The notes beneath the pieces were generated by a model. It was not told the DNA's origin, searched no databases, and saw only the letters and a program-made list of their open reading frames with translations. The position numbers were made by a program, and so were the translations under genes. From Mycobacterium sp. DL592 (GTDB taxonomy: Bacteria; Actinomycetota; Actinomycetes; Mycobacteriales; Mycobacteriaceae), in contig NZ_CP050192.1 of NCBI RefSeq assembly GCF_011694515.1, forward strand, positions 1,336,449 through 1,400,448: a DNA stretch of 64,000 bases, in the 5' to 3' direction. Shown one piece after another: positions 1 to 8,884 of the stretch; position 1 is the stretch's first letter; each line of letters opens with the position of its first letter.

Positions 1-8
1 ATTTAAGT

Positions 9-42
9 CCTGGGCCCCCCAATTTCGATTGGGGGGCCCAGG
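9..42. terminator. Perfect 15-bp hairpin with TTCG loop
   Basis: The arms CCTGGGCCCCCCAAT (9-23) and ATTGGGGGGCCCAGG (28-42) are exact reverse complements around the tetraloop TTCG. No clear T-tract follows on either strand, which is common for mycobacterial terminators. It lies downstream of the minus-strand gene ending at 156, so it can act as that gene's terminator and possibly for a gene left of the window. The 43-155 stretch between hairpin and gene shows nothing else. The structure is certain; the terminator role is inferred. Confidence 0.8.
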
Positions 43-155
43 CATTTGTGCGTTTGGGAGCCTTCTAAACGGTTTCCAACGTGCATCAAGTGACGCCAAG
101 AATGGCGAAACAATGGCCGAATGGCCGCCACTGAATAGCTAATTGAATGCCATTC

Positions 156-830
156 TCAGAGCGCGCCGGCACCCGAATACACCAGGACGCCGCCCAGAAG
201 ACCGAGCACGACGACCGTCAATACGCGCTGTCGTCGCTGCATCCAGTCCCGGAACGACGCCAGGAAACTGTCGATCCGATGGGTCCATATCGCGTAGCCG
301 AGAATCGGTACCGCCGCGGTCGAGCCGCCGGCAAGCGTGAAGAACGTGACCGCTGCCGCGACTCCGGCACCGTTCAACGGTGCTGAACCGATGAGGTAGC
401 CGGCCCCCGCGCAGGCCGCGACCACTTTGATGTTGATCACCGTCAGGGCCACCCCGGTGACAGCGGCACTTGCCGGGGTGATGCGCTTGATCCGGCTCGC
501 CCAGCGCGGGTTCTCGACAGTCGTATGCGATCGGCGCCAGTAGAGAACGCCGCCGACAAGGGCAAGCAGCCCCAAGCCGATACGCAGCCAGCCGGTCCAC
601 GACGGTGCCGGCCCTTCCAGTTTCTGCACCAGCTGCGGCACCTGGAGGAAGGCCACGGTGATGGCCGCCTTGCCCACCAGCCAGCCCGCAATGAACGCCA
701 ACCCCACCGGCCGCGGCCGCTCGCTGTGCACTACCAGCGCAACGGCGGGGATGACGGTGAACGGTGACAGGGCCACCACGGCAGCCAGCGCCGTCAGCTC
801 GCCGAGAAGCGCTAACCATCCGTGCCACAT
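156..830 (-). CDS. SfLAP/GAP-family integral membrane protein
   Basis: Product of 224 residues with about six hydrophobic helices, starting MWHGWLALLGEL, with a typical first helix running into SPFTVIPAVALVV. The pattern fits the Sap/SfLAP (sulfolipid-1-addressing protein, GAP) family of mycobacterial membrane proteins, members of which assist export of surface glycolipids. The start at 830 is preferred because GGGAGG lies about 11 bases upstream; an in-frame GTG at 863 would add 11 charged residues. The lipid it handles cannot be told from sequence. It is a monocistronic gene on the minus strand with a strong hairpin beyond its stop. Confidence 0.7.
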   Translation of the reverse strand: MWHGWLALLGELTALAAVVALSPFTVIPAVALVVHSERPRPVGLAFIAGWLVGKAAITVAFLQVPQLVQKLEGPAPSWTGWLRIGLGLLALVGGVLYWRRSHTTVENPRWASRIKRITPASAAVTGVALTVINIKVVAACAGAGYLIGSAPLNGAGVAAAVTFFTLAGGSTAAVPILGYAIWTHRIDSFLASFRDWMQRRQRVLTVVVLGLLGGVLVYSGAGAL

Positions 831-1096
831 CGTTTTTCGTCGCCTCCCGGCTTCGGGTCGCACTCCGCCTGCAGTCGCACCTCGGCGATTGCATCGCTAC
901 GGCGACACGCCGCAGGCCGGCGTCAACCTAGCATCGGCCCGGTGCACCGTGATCGTCCAACGACCGGCCCCAGTGCGCCTCGCACGCGGCTGATCGGGCT
1001 GTGAACTGCGGATTCGGTGCGCCGCGCGGATCGCGCCAGAATTGTTCTCGGCGAGTGAAAGTTGCAGGGGCAAGACAATGGCGGCGCTCGATCGGC

Positions 1097-1597
1097 TCAG
1101 TCGAATAGGGTGGCCGACTCCCGGACCCGCTCCAACGCCAACAGCTGACGCTTGCGGTCCAGCCCGCCCCCGTACCCGGTCAGGCCTCCGCCGGCACCGA
1201 TGACGCGATGGCAGGGCACGATGATGCCAATTGGATTGCGTCCGTTCGCCAATCCGACCGCACGTGACGCCGCCGGCGATCCGATCTGCTCGGCGATCTC
1301 CCCGTACGAGCGGGTCTGGCCGTAGGGGATGGTGCGCAGCGCTGCCCAGACCTTCCGCTGGAACTCCGTGCCGGCAAGATACAGATCCAGGTCAAACTCG
1401 GTGAGCTCACCGGCGAAGTAGGCACCCAATTGCTCGACGGCATCGGGAAACGCGGCATCATCGGCGTCGACCCAGTTCGAGCGGTCGGGCTCGTGCGTCT
1501 GGTCCACCATCCGCAGGTGCATCAGGGTCGAGTCGGCGCCGGCCAGTGTCAGCGGACCGACCGGGCTGTCGATGATCCGGAATCGCAATGTGGTCAT
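1097..1597 (-). CDS. ogt: Methylated-DNA--protein-cysteine methyltransferase
   Basis: Suicide repair enzyme of 166 residues that transfers the methyl group from O6-methylguanine to its own cysteine. The active-site signature IVPCHRVIG is intact near the C-terminus, preceded by the helix-turn-helix-like segment with SRAVGLANGRNPIG. The ATG at 1597 overlaps the stop of the upstream alkA gene in an ATGA junction (1594-1597), so translation is probably coupled. A longer frame reading from 1678 lies inside alkA and is not needed. The alkA-ogt pair forms an alkylation-damage operon, as at Rv1317c-Rv1316c in M. tuberculosis. Confidence 0.95.
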   Translation of the reverse strand: MTTLRFRIIDSPVGPLTLAGADSTLMHLRMVDQTHEPDRSNWVDADDAAFPDAVEQLGAYFAGELTEFDLDLYLAGTEFQRKVWAALRTIPYGQTRSYGEIAEQIGSPAASRAVGLANGRNPIGIIVPCHRVIGAGGGLTGYGGGLDRKRQLLALERVRESATLFD

Positions 1598-3087
1598 GGG
1601 GTCGTCTCCTTCGGGGGCCAATGGTTGACCGAATGGTCGAGGGTGGTCCACAGATGCTGAGCCGCATACGACCGCCACGGTCGCCAGCGGGCACTGTGCG
1701 CAGACAATGCCCGCGGCTCGCCGGGGATGCTGAGCTGCTCGGCCGCCAGGCGCACACCCAGGTCGGTGGCAGGGAACGCGTCCGGGTCACCCAGGCCCCG
1801 CATGGCCACGATCTCGGCCGTCCAGGGGCCGATGCCGGGCACCGCCAGCAGCTGGGCACGGGCCAGCTCCCAGTCACACCCGGGATCGAGGATCACCCCG
1901 CCTGCGGCCAGCGCCGCGATGAGCGCCGTCAGCGAGCGCCTGCGGGCCGCGGGCACGGCCAGGTGATCAGGGTGGATCTCGGCGAGCTCGTCGACGGTCG
2001 GAAACGTGTGGGTGAGCCCGCCCGCCGGGTCGGCCACCGTACTCCCGTAGGCCGACACCAGCCGCCCGGCGTGGGTGCGGGCGGCCTTCGTCGACACCTG
2101 CTGGCCGAGCACCGCCCGAACCGCCAGCTCCTGCTCGTCGACCGTGCGGGGGATCCGTTGCCCGGGGGCCTTGCTGACCACATCCCGAAGCTCGGTGTCG
2201 GTGCTGAGCGCTTCGATCACCGCCTCGGGGTCGGCGTCGAGATCCAGCAGCCGGCGGCAGCGGGCGATCGCCGTCGCAAGATCGCGGATGTTCTCCAGCA
2301 CCAGCGTGCACGCGACATGATCGGGCTGCGGTGTCAGGCTGACGATGCCGTATCCCGACGGCAGACGCAGGGTGCGGCGGAACGCACCGTCGCGCACCTC
2401 TTCACAGCCGGGTACCGCGCTGGCCGCCAGATGCCCGAACACGCCCTCGTAGGCGAACGGGACACGCACCGGCAACCGCAGGCTCAGCACTTGGCCGCCC
2501 GGGGCGATGTCCTGTCCCCGGCGGCGGGTTGCGTTGTGCCGCAACTGCGTTGGCGTCATATCGCAGGCAGCGCGCACGGTGTCGTTGAACTGCCTGATGC
2601 TGGCAAACCCGGCGGCGAAGGCGATGTCGCTGAACGCCATCTCGGTGGTCTCGATAAGCACCCTGGCGGTCTGGACCCGCTGAGCCCGGGCCAGCGCGAG
2701 CGGCCCGGCGCCGACCTCGGCCTGCAGCATCCGCTCCAGCTGACGGGCGGTGTAGCCCACCCGCGCCGCCAGCCCGGTGACCCCCTCGCGGTCGACGACA
2801 CCGTCGCCGATCAGGCGCATGGCCCGCGCGACGGCATCGCCACGGGCATTCCAGTCCGGCGAACCCGGTGACGCGTCCGGCCGGCACCGCTTGCAGGCCC
2901 GGAAGCCGGCCCGCTGCGCCGCGGCCGCACTGGGATAGAAGCGCACGTTGCGGGCCAGCGGAAGCCGCACCGGACAACTGGGCCGGCAGTAGATACCCGT
3001 CGTGAGCACCGCGGTGACGAACCAGCCGTCGAACCGGGAGTCCCTGGATTGGACGGCCCGGTAGCAGCGGTCGAAATCGTCGTGCAC
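1594..3087 (-). CDS. alkA: Ada/AlkA fusion: alkylation sensor and 3-methyladenine glycosylase
   Basis: A 497-residue fusion. Residues about 1-75 are an Ada-type zinc/methyl-acceptor domain with the cysteines of GIYCRPSCPV and CKRC; residues about 85-180 are an AraC-type DNA-binding domain (MAFSDIAFAAGFASIRQFN); the C-terminal half is an AlkA N-domain plus a HhH-GPD glycosylase (VPGIGPWTAEIVAMRGLGDPD, with the catalytic Asp in the usual place). It should both sense alkyl phosphotriesters and excise alkylated bases. The GTG at 3087 is chosen because the Ada domain starts right after it (HDDFDRCYRAVQSRDSRFDG) and the length then matches the roughly 496-residue Rv1317c. Coupled to ogt by a 4-base overlap. 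Confidence 0.92.
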   Translation of the reverse strand: MHDDFDRCYRAVQSRDSRFDGWFVTAVLTTGIYCRPSCPVRLPLARNVRFYPSAAAAQRAGFRACKRCRPDASPGSPDWNARGDAVARAMRLIGDGVVDREGVTGLAARVGYTARQLERMLQAEVGAGPLALARAQRVQTARVLIETTEMAFSDIAFAAGFASIRQFNDTVRAACDMTPTQLRHNATRRRGQDIAPGGQVLSLRLPVRVPFAYEGVFGHLAASAVPGCEEVRDGAFRRTLRLPSGYGIVSLTPQPDHVACTLVLENIRDLATAIARCRRLLDLDADPEAVIEALSTDTELRDVVSKAPGQRIPRTVDEQELAVRAVLGQQVSTKAARTHAGRLVSAYGSTVADPAGGLTHTFPTVDELAEIHPDHLAVPAARRRSLTALIAALAAGGVILDPGCDWELARAQLLAVPGIGPWTAEIVAMRGLGDPDAFPATDLGVRLAAEQLSIPGEPRALSAHSARWRPWRSYAAQHLWTTLDHSVNHWPPKETTP

Positions 3088-3250
3088 ACCTCGACCCTTA
3101 CACGCTGCCACCGACAGCACTAGCGGAAAACCGACATCGTGGACGAGGGCCGAAAGTGCGGTTTCCGGGATTGGCTGCCCACCCGGGCCGACGCGGTGCG
3201 AGACAGCCATATGATCAAAGTCCCCTCATCGACGAGCGCGAAGGAGTGCC

Positions 3251-3643
3251 GTGCAGCGCGTACCTCTGGTGGACTACCTCGTGCTCGGCGACGACCCCCA
3301 TCTCGTCGCCAACGAATGCACCAACTGTGGTGCCCGTTTCTTCGACCGGCGCAGCGGCTGCGCGAACTGCGGCGGGCGGGAGTTCCGCCACGTGCGGATC
3401 TCTGAGACCGGCACGCTGCGGACATTCACCATCGTCAGCTTCGCCGCCGAAGGGGTACCGGTGCCGTTCGTGGCCGGCGTCGTGGACTGCGACGGCACGA
3501 GCGTGCGCGGCAACATCGTCAATGTGCCGCCGGACCCGGAGCACGTCACCACGGGGATGAAGGTGCGGCTGACCACCGTGCCCGTCGGCGTGGACCAGTC
3601 CGGTGTGGAAGCGGTCGGATTCGGCTTCGAGCCGGCGGAGTAG
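3251..3643 (+). CDS. DUF35 zinc-ribbon/OB-fold protein, thiolase partner
   Basis: 130-residue protein. The N-terminus carries a rubredoxin-like zinc ribbon with Cys23, Cys26, Cys37 and Cys40 (CTNC and CANC), followed by a small beta-barrel. DUF35 proteins bind acyl-CoA and form complexes with thiolase-fold enzymes; steroid side-chain aldolases (Ltp2 with its DUF35 partner) are the best-known example. Here the thiolase-like gene follows after eight bases, which supports a two-subunit enzyme. The GTG at 3251 is preceded by AAGGAG at 3240-3245 with good spacing. The natural acyl-CoA substrate is not visible from sequence. Confidence 0.85.
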   Translation: MQRVPLVDYLVLGDDPHLVANECTNCGARFFDRRSGCANCGGREFRHVRISETGTLRTFTIVSFAAEGVPVPFVAGVVDCDGTSVRGNIVNVPPDPEHVTTGMKVRLTTVPVGVDQSGVEAVGFGFEPAE

Positions 3644-3651
3644 GAGTCACC

Positions 3652-4851
3652 ATGGCTGAGAACGTGTGGATCCTGGGCATCTACATGACCAAGTTCGGCA
3701 AGCACAAGGATGCCGACACCCTCGATCTGGGGTCGGAGGCTGTCTTCGGAGCGCTGGCCGACGCCGGGGTGTCGATCGCGGACATCGGCGTCATCGGCGC
3801 CGGAAACCTGATGGGCCCACCAGGTTTCGGGCAGACGCTGCAGAAGCAGGTCGGCCAGACCGGGGTTCCGGTGTTCAACGTGAACAACGCCTGCGCCACC
3901 GGGGCGACCGCGCTGCGCGTCGCGGTCATGGCGATCAAGGCCGGCGAAGCCGACATGGGTCTGGCGGTCGGTGTCGAAAAGCTCGCCGGTGCGGGCCTGC
4001 TGACGGGCAACGCCCGGGCCGCGGAGGGCGGCCAGTGGGAGCCGCAGGGGCGCTTCGGTGCGGTCGCCCCGCTCGACGGCCGGGTCGGTACCGAAACCAT
4101 GCCTGGAGTGTTCGCGCAGATCGGGATGGAGTACGGGCACCGCTACGGTGGCGCGGACTTCGAGCTGTTCGCCTCGATCTCGGAGAAGAACCACGCCCAC
4201 TCGACGCTGAACCCCAAAGCGGCGTATCAGAAGCGCTTCACCCTCGACGAGATCATGAACGACGTGATGATCGCCTACCCGAACACTCGGCCGATGTGCT
4301 CGGCCAACTGTGACGGTGCTGCTGCCGCGGTGGTGGTCAGCGAGACCAAACTGCGCACCCTGTCACTCGAGCAGCAGCGGCGCGCGGTCAAGATCAGCGC
4401 CTCGATCCTGACCTCTGATCCCTACCAGGAGGCCTGCCAAATCCTGCCCGACGTCAACACGTTGACCCGGCAAGCCGCCACCCAGGCCTACGAGCAGGCC
4501 GGAATCGGGCCCGAGGACCTCGACCTGGTCGAACTGCACGACTGCTTCGCCACCGCGGAACTGGTGCACTACGACAATCTGCAGTTGTGCGAACCCGGTG
4601 GCGCGGTGGACTTCTTCAAGTCCGGCGCGCCGTGGCGTGACGGCCGGATGCCGGTCAACGTCTCGGGCGGACTGGAGTCCAAGGGCCATCCGGTCTCGGC
4701 CACCGGCATCGCCAACATCTGGGAGATCGCCACCCACCTGCGCGGCGAGGCGGGCGAACGCCAGATCGAGGGCGCCAAAGTCGGTTTGGCGCACGTCATC
4801 GGCCTGGGCTCGGCGTGCGGCATCCACGTCCTGGAGAAGTCGGCACTCTAG
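3652..4851 (+). CDS. Thiolase-like lipid-transfer protein (SCP-x type)
   Basis: 399 residues with a thiolase fold. The nucleophile-loop cysteine is in NNACATGATAL (about residue 81), and the C-terminal catalytic motifs appear as HDCFATAEL (about 298) and GHPVSATG (about 346). This pattern is that of SCP2/nonspecific-lipid-transfer thiolases rather than of FadA-type acetyltransferases, which end in a CxGGGxG-like motif. It probably carries out a thiolytic or retro-aldol cleavage of an acyl-CoA together with the DUF35 protein. The Shine-Dalgarno AGGAG (3642-3646) overlaps the stop codon of that gene, so the two are co-translated. The exact reaction is unknown. Confidence 0.82.
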   Translation: MAENVWILGIYMTKFGKHKDADTLDLGSEAVFGALADAGVSIADIGVIGAGNLMGPPGFGQTLQKQVGQTGVPVFNVNNACATGATALRVAVMAIKAGEADMGLAVGVEKLAGAGLLTGNARAAEGGQWEPQGRFGAVAPLDGRVGTETMPGVFAQIGMEYGHRYGGADFELFASISEKNHAHSTLNPKAAYQKRFTLDEIMNDVMIAYPNTRPMCSANCDGAAAAVVVSETKLRTLSLEQQRRAVKISASILTSDPYQEACQILPDVNTLTRQAATQAYEQAGIGPEDLDLVELHDCFATAELVHYDNLQLCEPGGAVDFFKSGAPWRDGRMPVNVSGGLESKGHPVSATGIANIWEIATHLRGEAGERQIEGAKVGLAHVIGLGSACGIHVLEKSAL

Positions 4852-4968
4852 GTGCGCGGCCGCGCTAGATGAGGAGCAGCCAGTCCGAACGTCTCGCTGA
4901 GCGTGTCGCCGATTCGTAGCTGTTCAGGATCGCTGCCCACTCCCATGTCACGTCGGGGCCCCGATGGC

Positions 4969-4974
4969 TAGGAT
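4969..4974 (+). promoter_or_regulatory. -10 element TAGGAT of glsA, leaderless
   Basis: TAGGAT ends seven bases before GTG at 4982, the normal distance from -10 box to transcription start in mycobacteria, so the mRNA probably begins at the start codon. This decides the glsA start in favour of 4982 over the in-frame ATG at 4964, which lies upstream of the box. Confidence 0.6.
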
Positions 4975-4981
4975 CGCAGGC

Positions 4982-6253
4982 GTGGCCCACCTGGTGCAGC
5001 GCTACCTCGACCAGGTCATCGCGGAGTATGCGGGCGTCACCGACGGCGCCCTGGCGGACTACATCCCCGAACTCGCCGACGTCGACCCGTCGGGGTTCGG
5101 CCTGGCGGTGTCCTCCTCGGACGGTTACGTCTACGAATCAGGTTCTGCCCGAACTGAATTCACCATCCAGTCGATCTCCAAGCCGTTCACCTATGCGTTG
5201 GCCCTCGACCAGGTGGGGGAGGCGGCCGTCGACACCAAGATCGGCGTCGAACCCTCCGGTGAGGCGTTCAACGAGATCAGCGTCGACGACAAGACCAAAA
5301 CACCCAAGAACCCGATGATCAACGCTGGGGCGATCGCGGCCGTCGCCCTGGTGCCCGGCGCCAGCCCCGACGAGCGGTTCGACAAGATCCGCGACTTCTA
5401 CTCCGCCTGCGCGGGCCGGCCGCTCGAACTCGACGAGGACGTCTACCGATCCGAGAAGGCCACCGGCAGCCGCAACCGTGCGATCGCCTACATGCTGGAG
5501 AGCTTCGGGGTGCTCGCCGACGATCCCGACGATGTGCTCGACGTCTACTTCCGGCAGTGCTCGTTGCGCGTGACGAGCGTCGACCTGGCCCGCATGGGCG
5601 CTACCTTGGCCCGCGGTGGCGTCAACCCGCAGACCGGGCGTCGCGTCACCGACACCCGGGTGGTGCAGCGGACGCTGTCGGTGATGGTCACCTGCGGGAT
5701 GTACAACGCCGCAGGCGACTGGGTCAGTGCAGTGGGCCTGCCAGCCAAGAGCGGGGTGGGTGGCGGCATCGTCGCGGTGCTGCCCGGACAGCTCGGCATC
5801 GGCGTGTACTCGCCGCTGCTGGATGCCCGTGGCAACAGCGTGCGGGGAGTCCTGGTGTGCCGCAGCCTCTCCGAACGGTTGGGGCTGCACTTCCTGACCG
5901 TCAGCCGCGAGTCGCGCTCGACCATCAGGGCGATCTACGAACCGGCCGACGGGATTCGCGTCTACGAATTGCACGGTGACCTGATGTTCGCCGGAGCCGA
6001 GCAGGTCGCCCGGATCGTCGACCGGGACAGCGACGGCTTCGACGTGGCCATCCTCGACGTCACCCGCGCCGACGACATCAACGATTCCGCCCGCGCCCTG
6101 CTGAGCGGGATGAGCCAGGAACTCCGTGACGCCGGCAAGCAGGGCCTTGTCGTGGACCCGGACCGGATCGTGATCCGGCCGGACCGCGGCTACGACGACA
6201 TCGTGTTCACCACCGTCGACGACGCAGTAGCCGCCGCCAAGCGGATCGGCTAG
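4982..6253 (+). CDS. glsA: Glutaminase A with C-terminal STAS domain
   Basis: 423 residues. The first about 310 are a serine-dependent beta-lactamase-fold glutaminase hydrolysing glutamine to glutamate and ammonia: the catalytic SISK (about residue 63), KNPMINAGAI, and SGVGGGI motifs are all present. Residues about 320-420 form a STAS domain (FDVAILDVTRADDINDSA), as in other actinobacterial glutaminases, likely a regulatory or partner-binding module. The start at GTG 4982 follows from the leaderless -10 box. The stop overlaps that of the convergent cyclase by four bases. From memory, M. tuberculosis lacks this enzyme at this locus. Confidence 0.9.
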   Translation: MAHLVQRYLDQVIAEYAGVTDGALADYIPELADVDPSGFGLAVSSSDGYVYESGSARTEFTIQSISKPFTYALALDQVGEAAVDTKIGVEPSGEAFNEISVDDKTKTPKNPMINAGAIAAVALVPGASPDERFDKIRDFYSACAGRPLELDEDVYRSEKATGSRNRAIAYMLESFGVLADDPDDVLDVYFRQCSLRVTSVDLARMGATLARGGVNPQTGRRVTDTRVVQRTLSVMVTCGMYNAAGDWVSAVGLPAKSGVGGGIVAVLPGQLGIGVYSPLLDARGNSVRGVLVCRSLSERLGLHFLTVSRESRSTIRAIYEPADGIRVYELHGDLMFAGAEQVARIVDRDSDGFDVAILDVTRADDINDSARALLSGMSQELRDAGKQGLVVDPDRIVIRPDRGYDDIVFTTVDDAVAAAKRIG

Positions 6254-7863
6254 TCCAGCCGGGCCAGGGTGGCCAACCGGGTGGGCTGGTCGTAACCGCG
6301 CAGCGTTACCGACTCGGCCGACTCCCAGCACCGGCGCTCGTGGTCACCGGCCGCCTCGACGGTGACTGCCGAGGCGAGCACCCCGTGCGGGCGGGACTTG
6401 GCCAGCTCTGACAGCCGGGCGGCCTCGTTGACGGGCTCGCCGATCACCGTGTACTCGAAACGTTCGTTGGCCCCGACATTGCCGGCGACCACCTGGCCGG
6501 CCGCGACACCGATACCGGCGGCGCACTCGGGGACCTCGTGCTCCAGTCGGGCGACGATCGCCCTGGCCGCGGCCAGCGCATCGTCTTCGGGATTGTCGAG
6601 GGTGACGGGTGCACCGAAGATCGCCAGCGTCGCGTCGCCCTCGAACTTGTTGACCATTCCGCGATGGCGGTCGACCTCTTCGACGATCACTGCGAAGAAC
6701 CGGTTGAGAAGTGCGACGACATCCCGGGGTGGCAGCGTGTTCACCAGCTGCGTGGAGCCGACGATATCGACGAAAAGGACTGCGACATGGCGCTCTTCGC
6801 CGCCGAGGGTCGGGCGCTGCAGCTCGGCCGCGGCGGCGACTTCCCGTCCGACGTGGCGGCCGAACAGGTCACGCACCCGCTCGCGCTCGCGCAGCCCGTG
6901 CACCATCGAGTTGAAGCCGCGCTGTAGCTCGCCGAGTTCGGTGCCGTCGAACACCACCAGGCTGGCATCCAGGTCGCCGTCTTCGACCCGCTTGAGCGCC
7001 GAGCGCACCACCCGTACGGGAGTGGCGGTGAGCCAGGCCAGAATCCAGGTCAGCAGGAAGCCGAAGACCAGCGTGGCCACCGCGGAGATCAGAATTCCGA
7101 CTTCCAGCTGAGTCTTGGTGAGGTTCTGCAGCAGCAGCGAGAACAGCGCCACCAGACCGATGCCGATCACCGGCAGCCCGGAACTCAACATCCACACCGT
7201 CATGGTGCGGCCCATGATTCCCGGCGCCAGCCGATGTGGCGGTGGGCCCGCGGCGAGCGCCTGCGCGGCTACCGGCCGAAGCGCGAACTCGGTGAACAGG
7301 TACGCGCTGGTGGCCACGACCACCCCGACCACTCCGACCCCGAACGCCAGGCGGGGGATGAAGTCGGTGTCGAGCATGCCGTAGAGGATGGTGAACGCCG
7401 TGGTGCCCACCGCCCAGAGCAGCAGTTGGGCCATCGCGATGCGCCACGGGGTGAAGAACACGTTGCGCTGGTCGGCGCGGGTCGGGGGCCGGCCTTCTAT
7501 CGCCCAGCGCAGATCGTTGACGGTGCGGGTGGTGATCCACCAGCTGCCGAACGCCAGCGCCGCCGCGCCGTAGGCGGGGGCCACCCCGAACGTGAGCCAG
7601 GCGGGCGCGTCCGTGAACACGCTGGGCACCGGGAAGGCCACCGTCACCAGCAGGGTGGCCACCGCGACCCCGATGATGTTGACGGTCAGCATGAACACGG
7701 TGAGCAGGGTCTGGATCCGCACTCGTCGCTTGGGGGCACTCTCGGTGACCTTGCCCAGTAGCAACGACCCGTAAGCCGGGGTGTTGGCCAGCCGTCCGCT
7801 CTGCCGGGTGACCCGCTCCAGGACGCGGCCCAACCGCTGCGCGACGCTCGGCCTGGCACTCAT
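6250..7863 (-). CDS. Membrane class III adenylate cyclase with HAMP domain
   Basis: 537 residues with six membrane helices between about residues 50 and 280, a HAMP linker just after (ATPVRVVRSALKRVEDGDLD), and a C-terminal class III cyclase catalytic domain from about 355. Metal-binding aspartates sit in LFVDIVGST (about 366) and NKFEGDATLAIFG, and the transition-state pair Asn/Arg is in EPVNEAARL, so it should be active and make cAMP. Layout and location match the Rv1318c-Rv1320c cyclases of M. tuberculosis, here represented by a single gene. It diverges from nucS across only 49 bases. A cAMP phosphodiesterase homologue occurs at 30191. Confidence 0.9.
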   Translation of the reverse strand: MSARPSVAQRLGRVLERVTRQSGRLANTPAYGSLLLGKVTESAPKRRVRIQTLLTVFMLTVNIIGVAVATLLVTVAFPVPSVFTDAPAWLTFGVAPAYGAAALAFGSWWITTRTVNDLRWAIEGRPPTRADQRNVFFTPWRIAMAQLLLWAVGTTAFTILYGMLDTDFIPRLAFGVGVVGVVVATSAYLFTEFALRPVAAQALAAGPPPHRLAPGIMGRTMTVWMLSSGLPVIGIGLVALFSLLLQNLTKTQLEVGILISAVATLVFGFLLTWILAWLTATPVRVVRSALKRVEDGDLDASLVVFDGTELGELQRGFNSMVHGLRERERVRDLFGRHVGREVAAAAELQRPTLGGEERHVAVLFVDIVGSTQLVNTLPPRDVVALLNRFFAVIVEEVDRHRGMVNKFEGDATLAIFGAPVTLDNPEDDALAAARAIVARLEHEVPECAAGIGVAAGQVVAGNVGANERFEYTVIGEPVNEAARLSELAKSRPHGVLASAVTVEAAGDHERRCWESAESVTLRGYDQPTRLATLARLD

Positions 7864-7900
7864 GGTGGCGTCAGCCTAATTCGTCCGGGCGGCCACACCC

Positions 7901-7906
7901 TAAGCT
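7901..7906 (+). promoter_or_regulatory. -10 element TAAGCT of nucS, leaderless
   Basis: TAAGCT is followed by six bases and then GTG at 7913, so transcription probably starts at the first codon. The 49-bp gap to the divergent cyclase must contain both promoters; on the minus strand TAGGCT followed by nine bases precedes the cyclase ATG. Confidence 0.6.
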
Positions 7907-7912
7907 TGTGCC

Positions 7913-8584
7913 GTGCGCCTCGTGATCGCCCAGTGCACTGTCGACTACATCGGCCGGCTCACCGCCCATCTGCCTTCCGCGCGGCGCCTGCTGCTCGTCA
8001 AGGCCGACGGCTCGGTCAGCGTCCATGCCGACGACCGTGCCTACAAGCCGTTGAACTGGATGAGCCCGCCCTGCTGGCTGACCGAGGCCGACGACGGTCC
8101 GCAGCCCGTCTGGGTGGTGGAGAACAAGGCGGGCGAACAGCTGCGCATCACGCTGGAGGCCATCGAGCACGATTCCAGCCACGAGCTGGGCATCGATCCG
8201 GGGTTGGTCAAGGACGGGGTCGAAGCCCACCTGCAGGAGCTGCTCGCCGAACACATCGAGCTGCTCGGCGACGGCTACACCCTGGTGCGCCGCGAGTACA
8301 TGACGGCCATCGGTCCGGTGGACATCCTGGCGCGTGACGAACAGGGCCGCTCGGTGGCCGTCGAGATCAAACGCCGCGGCGAGATCGACGGCGTCGAGCA
8401 GCTGACGCGCTACCTCGAGCTGCTCAACCGCGACAGCCTGCTGGCCCCGGTCAGCGGAGTGTTTGCCGCCCAGCAGATAAAACCGCAAGCGCGCACCTTG
8501 GCAACTGATCGTGGAATCCGCTGCCTGGCACTGGATTACGACAAGATGCGCGGTATGGACAGCGACGAGTTCCGGCTGTTCTGA
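7913..8584 (+). CDS. nucS: Mismatch-specific endonuclease NucS (EndoMS)
   Basis: 223 residues. NucS/EndoMS replaces MutS-MutL mismatch repair in actinobacteria by cutting both strands at G-T, G-G and T-T mismatches. The RecB-like nuclease core is intact: Asp in GPVDILARD (about residue 136) and the ExK pair in VAVEIKRRG (about 150), followed by the helix [12 protein letters not shown]. The last residues DEFRLF resemble the beta-clamp-binding tail seen in this family. The gene starts at GTG 7913 with a leaderless promoter and shares one base with the next gene (TGATG), implying co-translation. Confidence 0.95.
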   Translation: MRLVIAQCTVDYIGRLTAHLPSARRLLLVKADGSVSVHADDRAYKPLNWMSPPCWLTEADDGPQPVWVVENKAGEQLRITLEAIEHDSSHELGIDPGLVKDGVEAHLQELLAEHIELLGDGYTLVRREYMTAIGPVDILARDEQGRSVAVEIKRRGEIDGVEQLTRYLELLNRDSLLAPVSGVFAAQQIKPQARTLATDRGIRCLALDYDKMRGMDSDEFRLF

Positions 8585-8880
8585 TGCCCCGCCGCAGACC
8601 GGAACGTCGTCAGGGCACCGGGCTGCCGCCACCGCCGATGCAGCGCCGTATCGAGATCGGCGCCGACGGCTACGACTACGAGGTGCGCCCGGTTGCGGGC
8701 TCCCGCGCCACCAAGACCTATCGGTGTCCCGGCTGTGATCACGAGATCCGTTCCGGCACAGCACATGTGGTGGTGTGGCGAACGGACGACGGAGAAGCAG
8801 GGGTTGAGGACAGACGGCACTGGCATACGCCGTGCTGGGCCAACCGTGCCTCGCGTGGACCCACCCGAAAGTGGTCCTGA
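8584..8880 (+). CDS. Small zinc-ribbon-like protein, Rv1322 type
   Basis: 98-residue basic protein of unknown function. A CPGC pair at about residues 48-51 and a later HWHTPC suggest a single zinc site. It starts inside the nucS stop codon (TGATG), and by memory the same pair occurs as Rv1321-Rv1322, so a link to DNA repair is possible but unproven. Databases often label this family ATP/GTP-binding, although I see no P-loop. It ends four bases from the convergent epimerase gene. Confidence 0.75.
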   Translation: MPRRRPERRQGTGLPPPPMQRRIEIGADGYDYEVRPVAGSRATKTYRCPGCDHEIRSGTAHVVVWRTDDGEAGVEDRRHWHTPCWANRASRGPTRKWS

Positions 8881-8884
8881 GCGG

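Noticed and set aside
1588..2871. Long open frame opposite alkA (427 codons)
   Set aside because: High GC makes long antisense frames common; the minus strand encodes a recognisable Ada/AlkA enzyme with full motifs.
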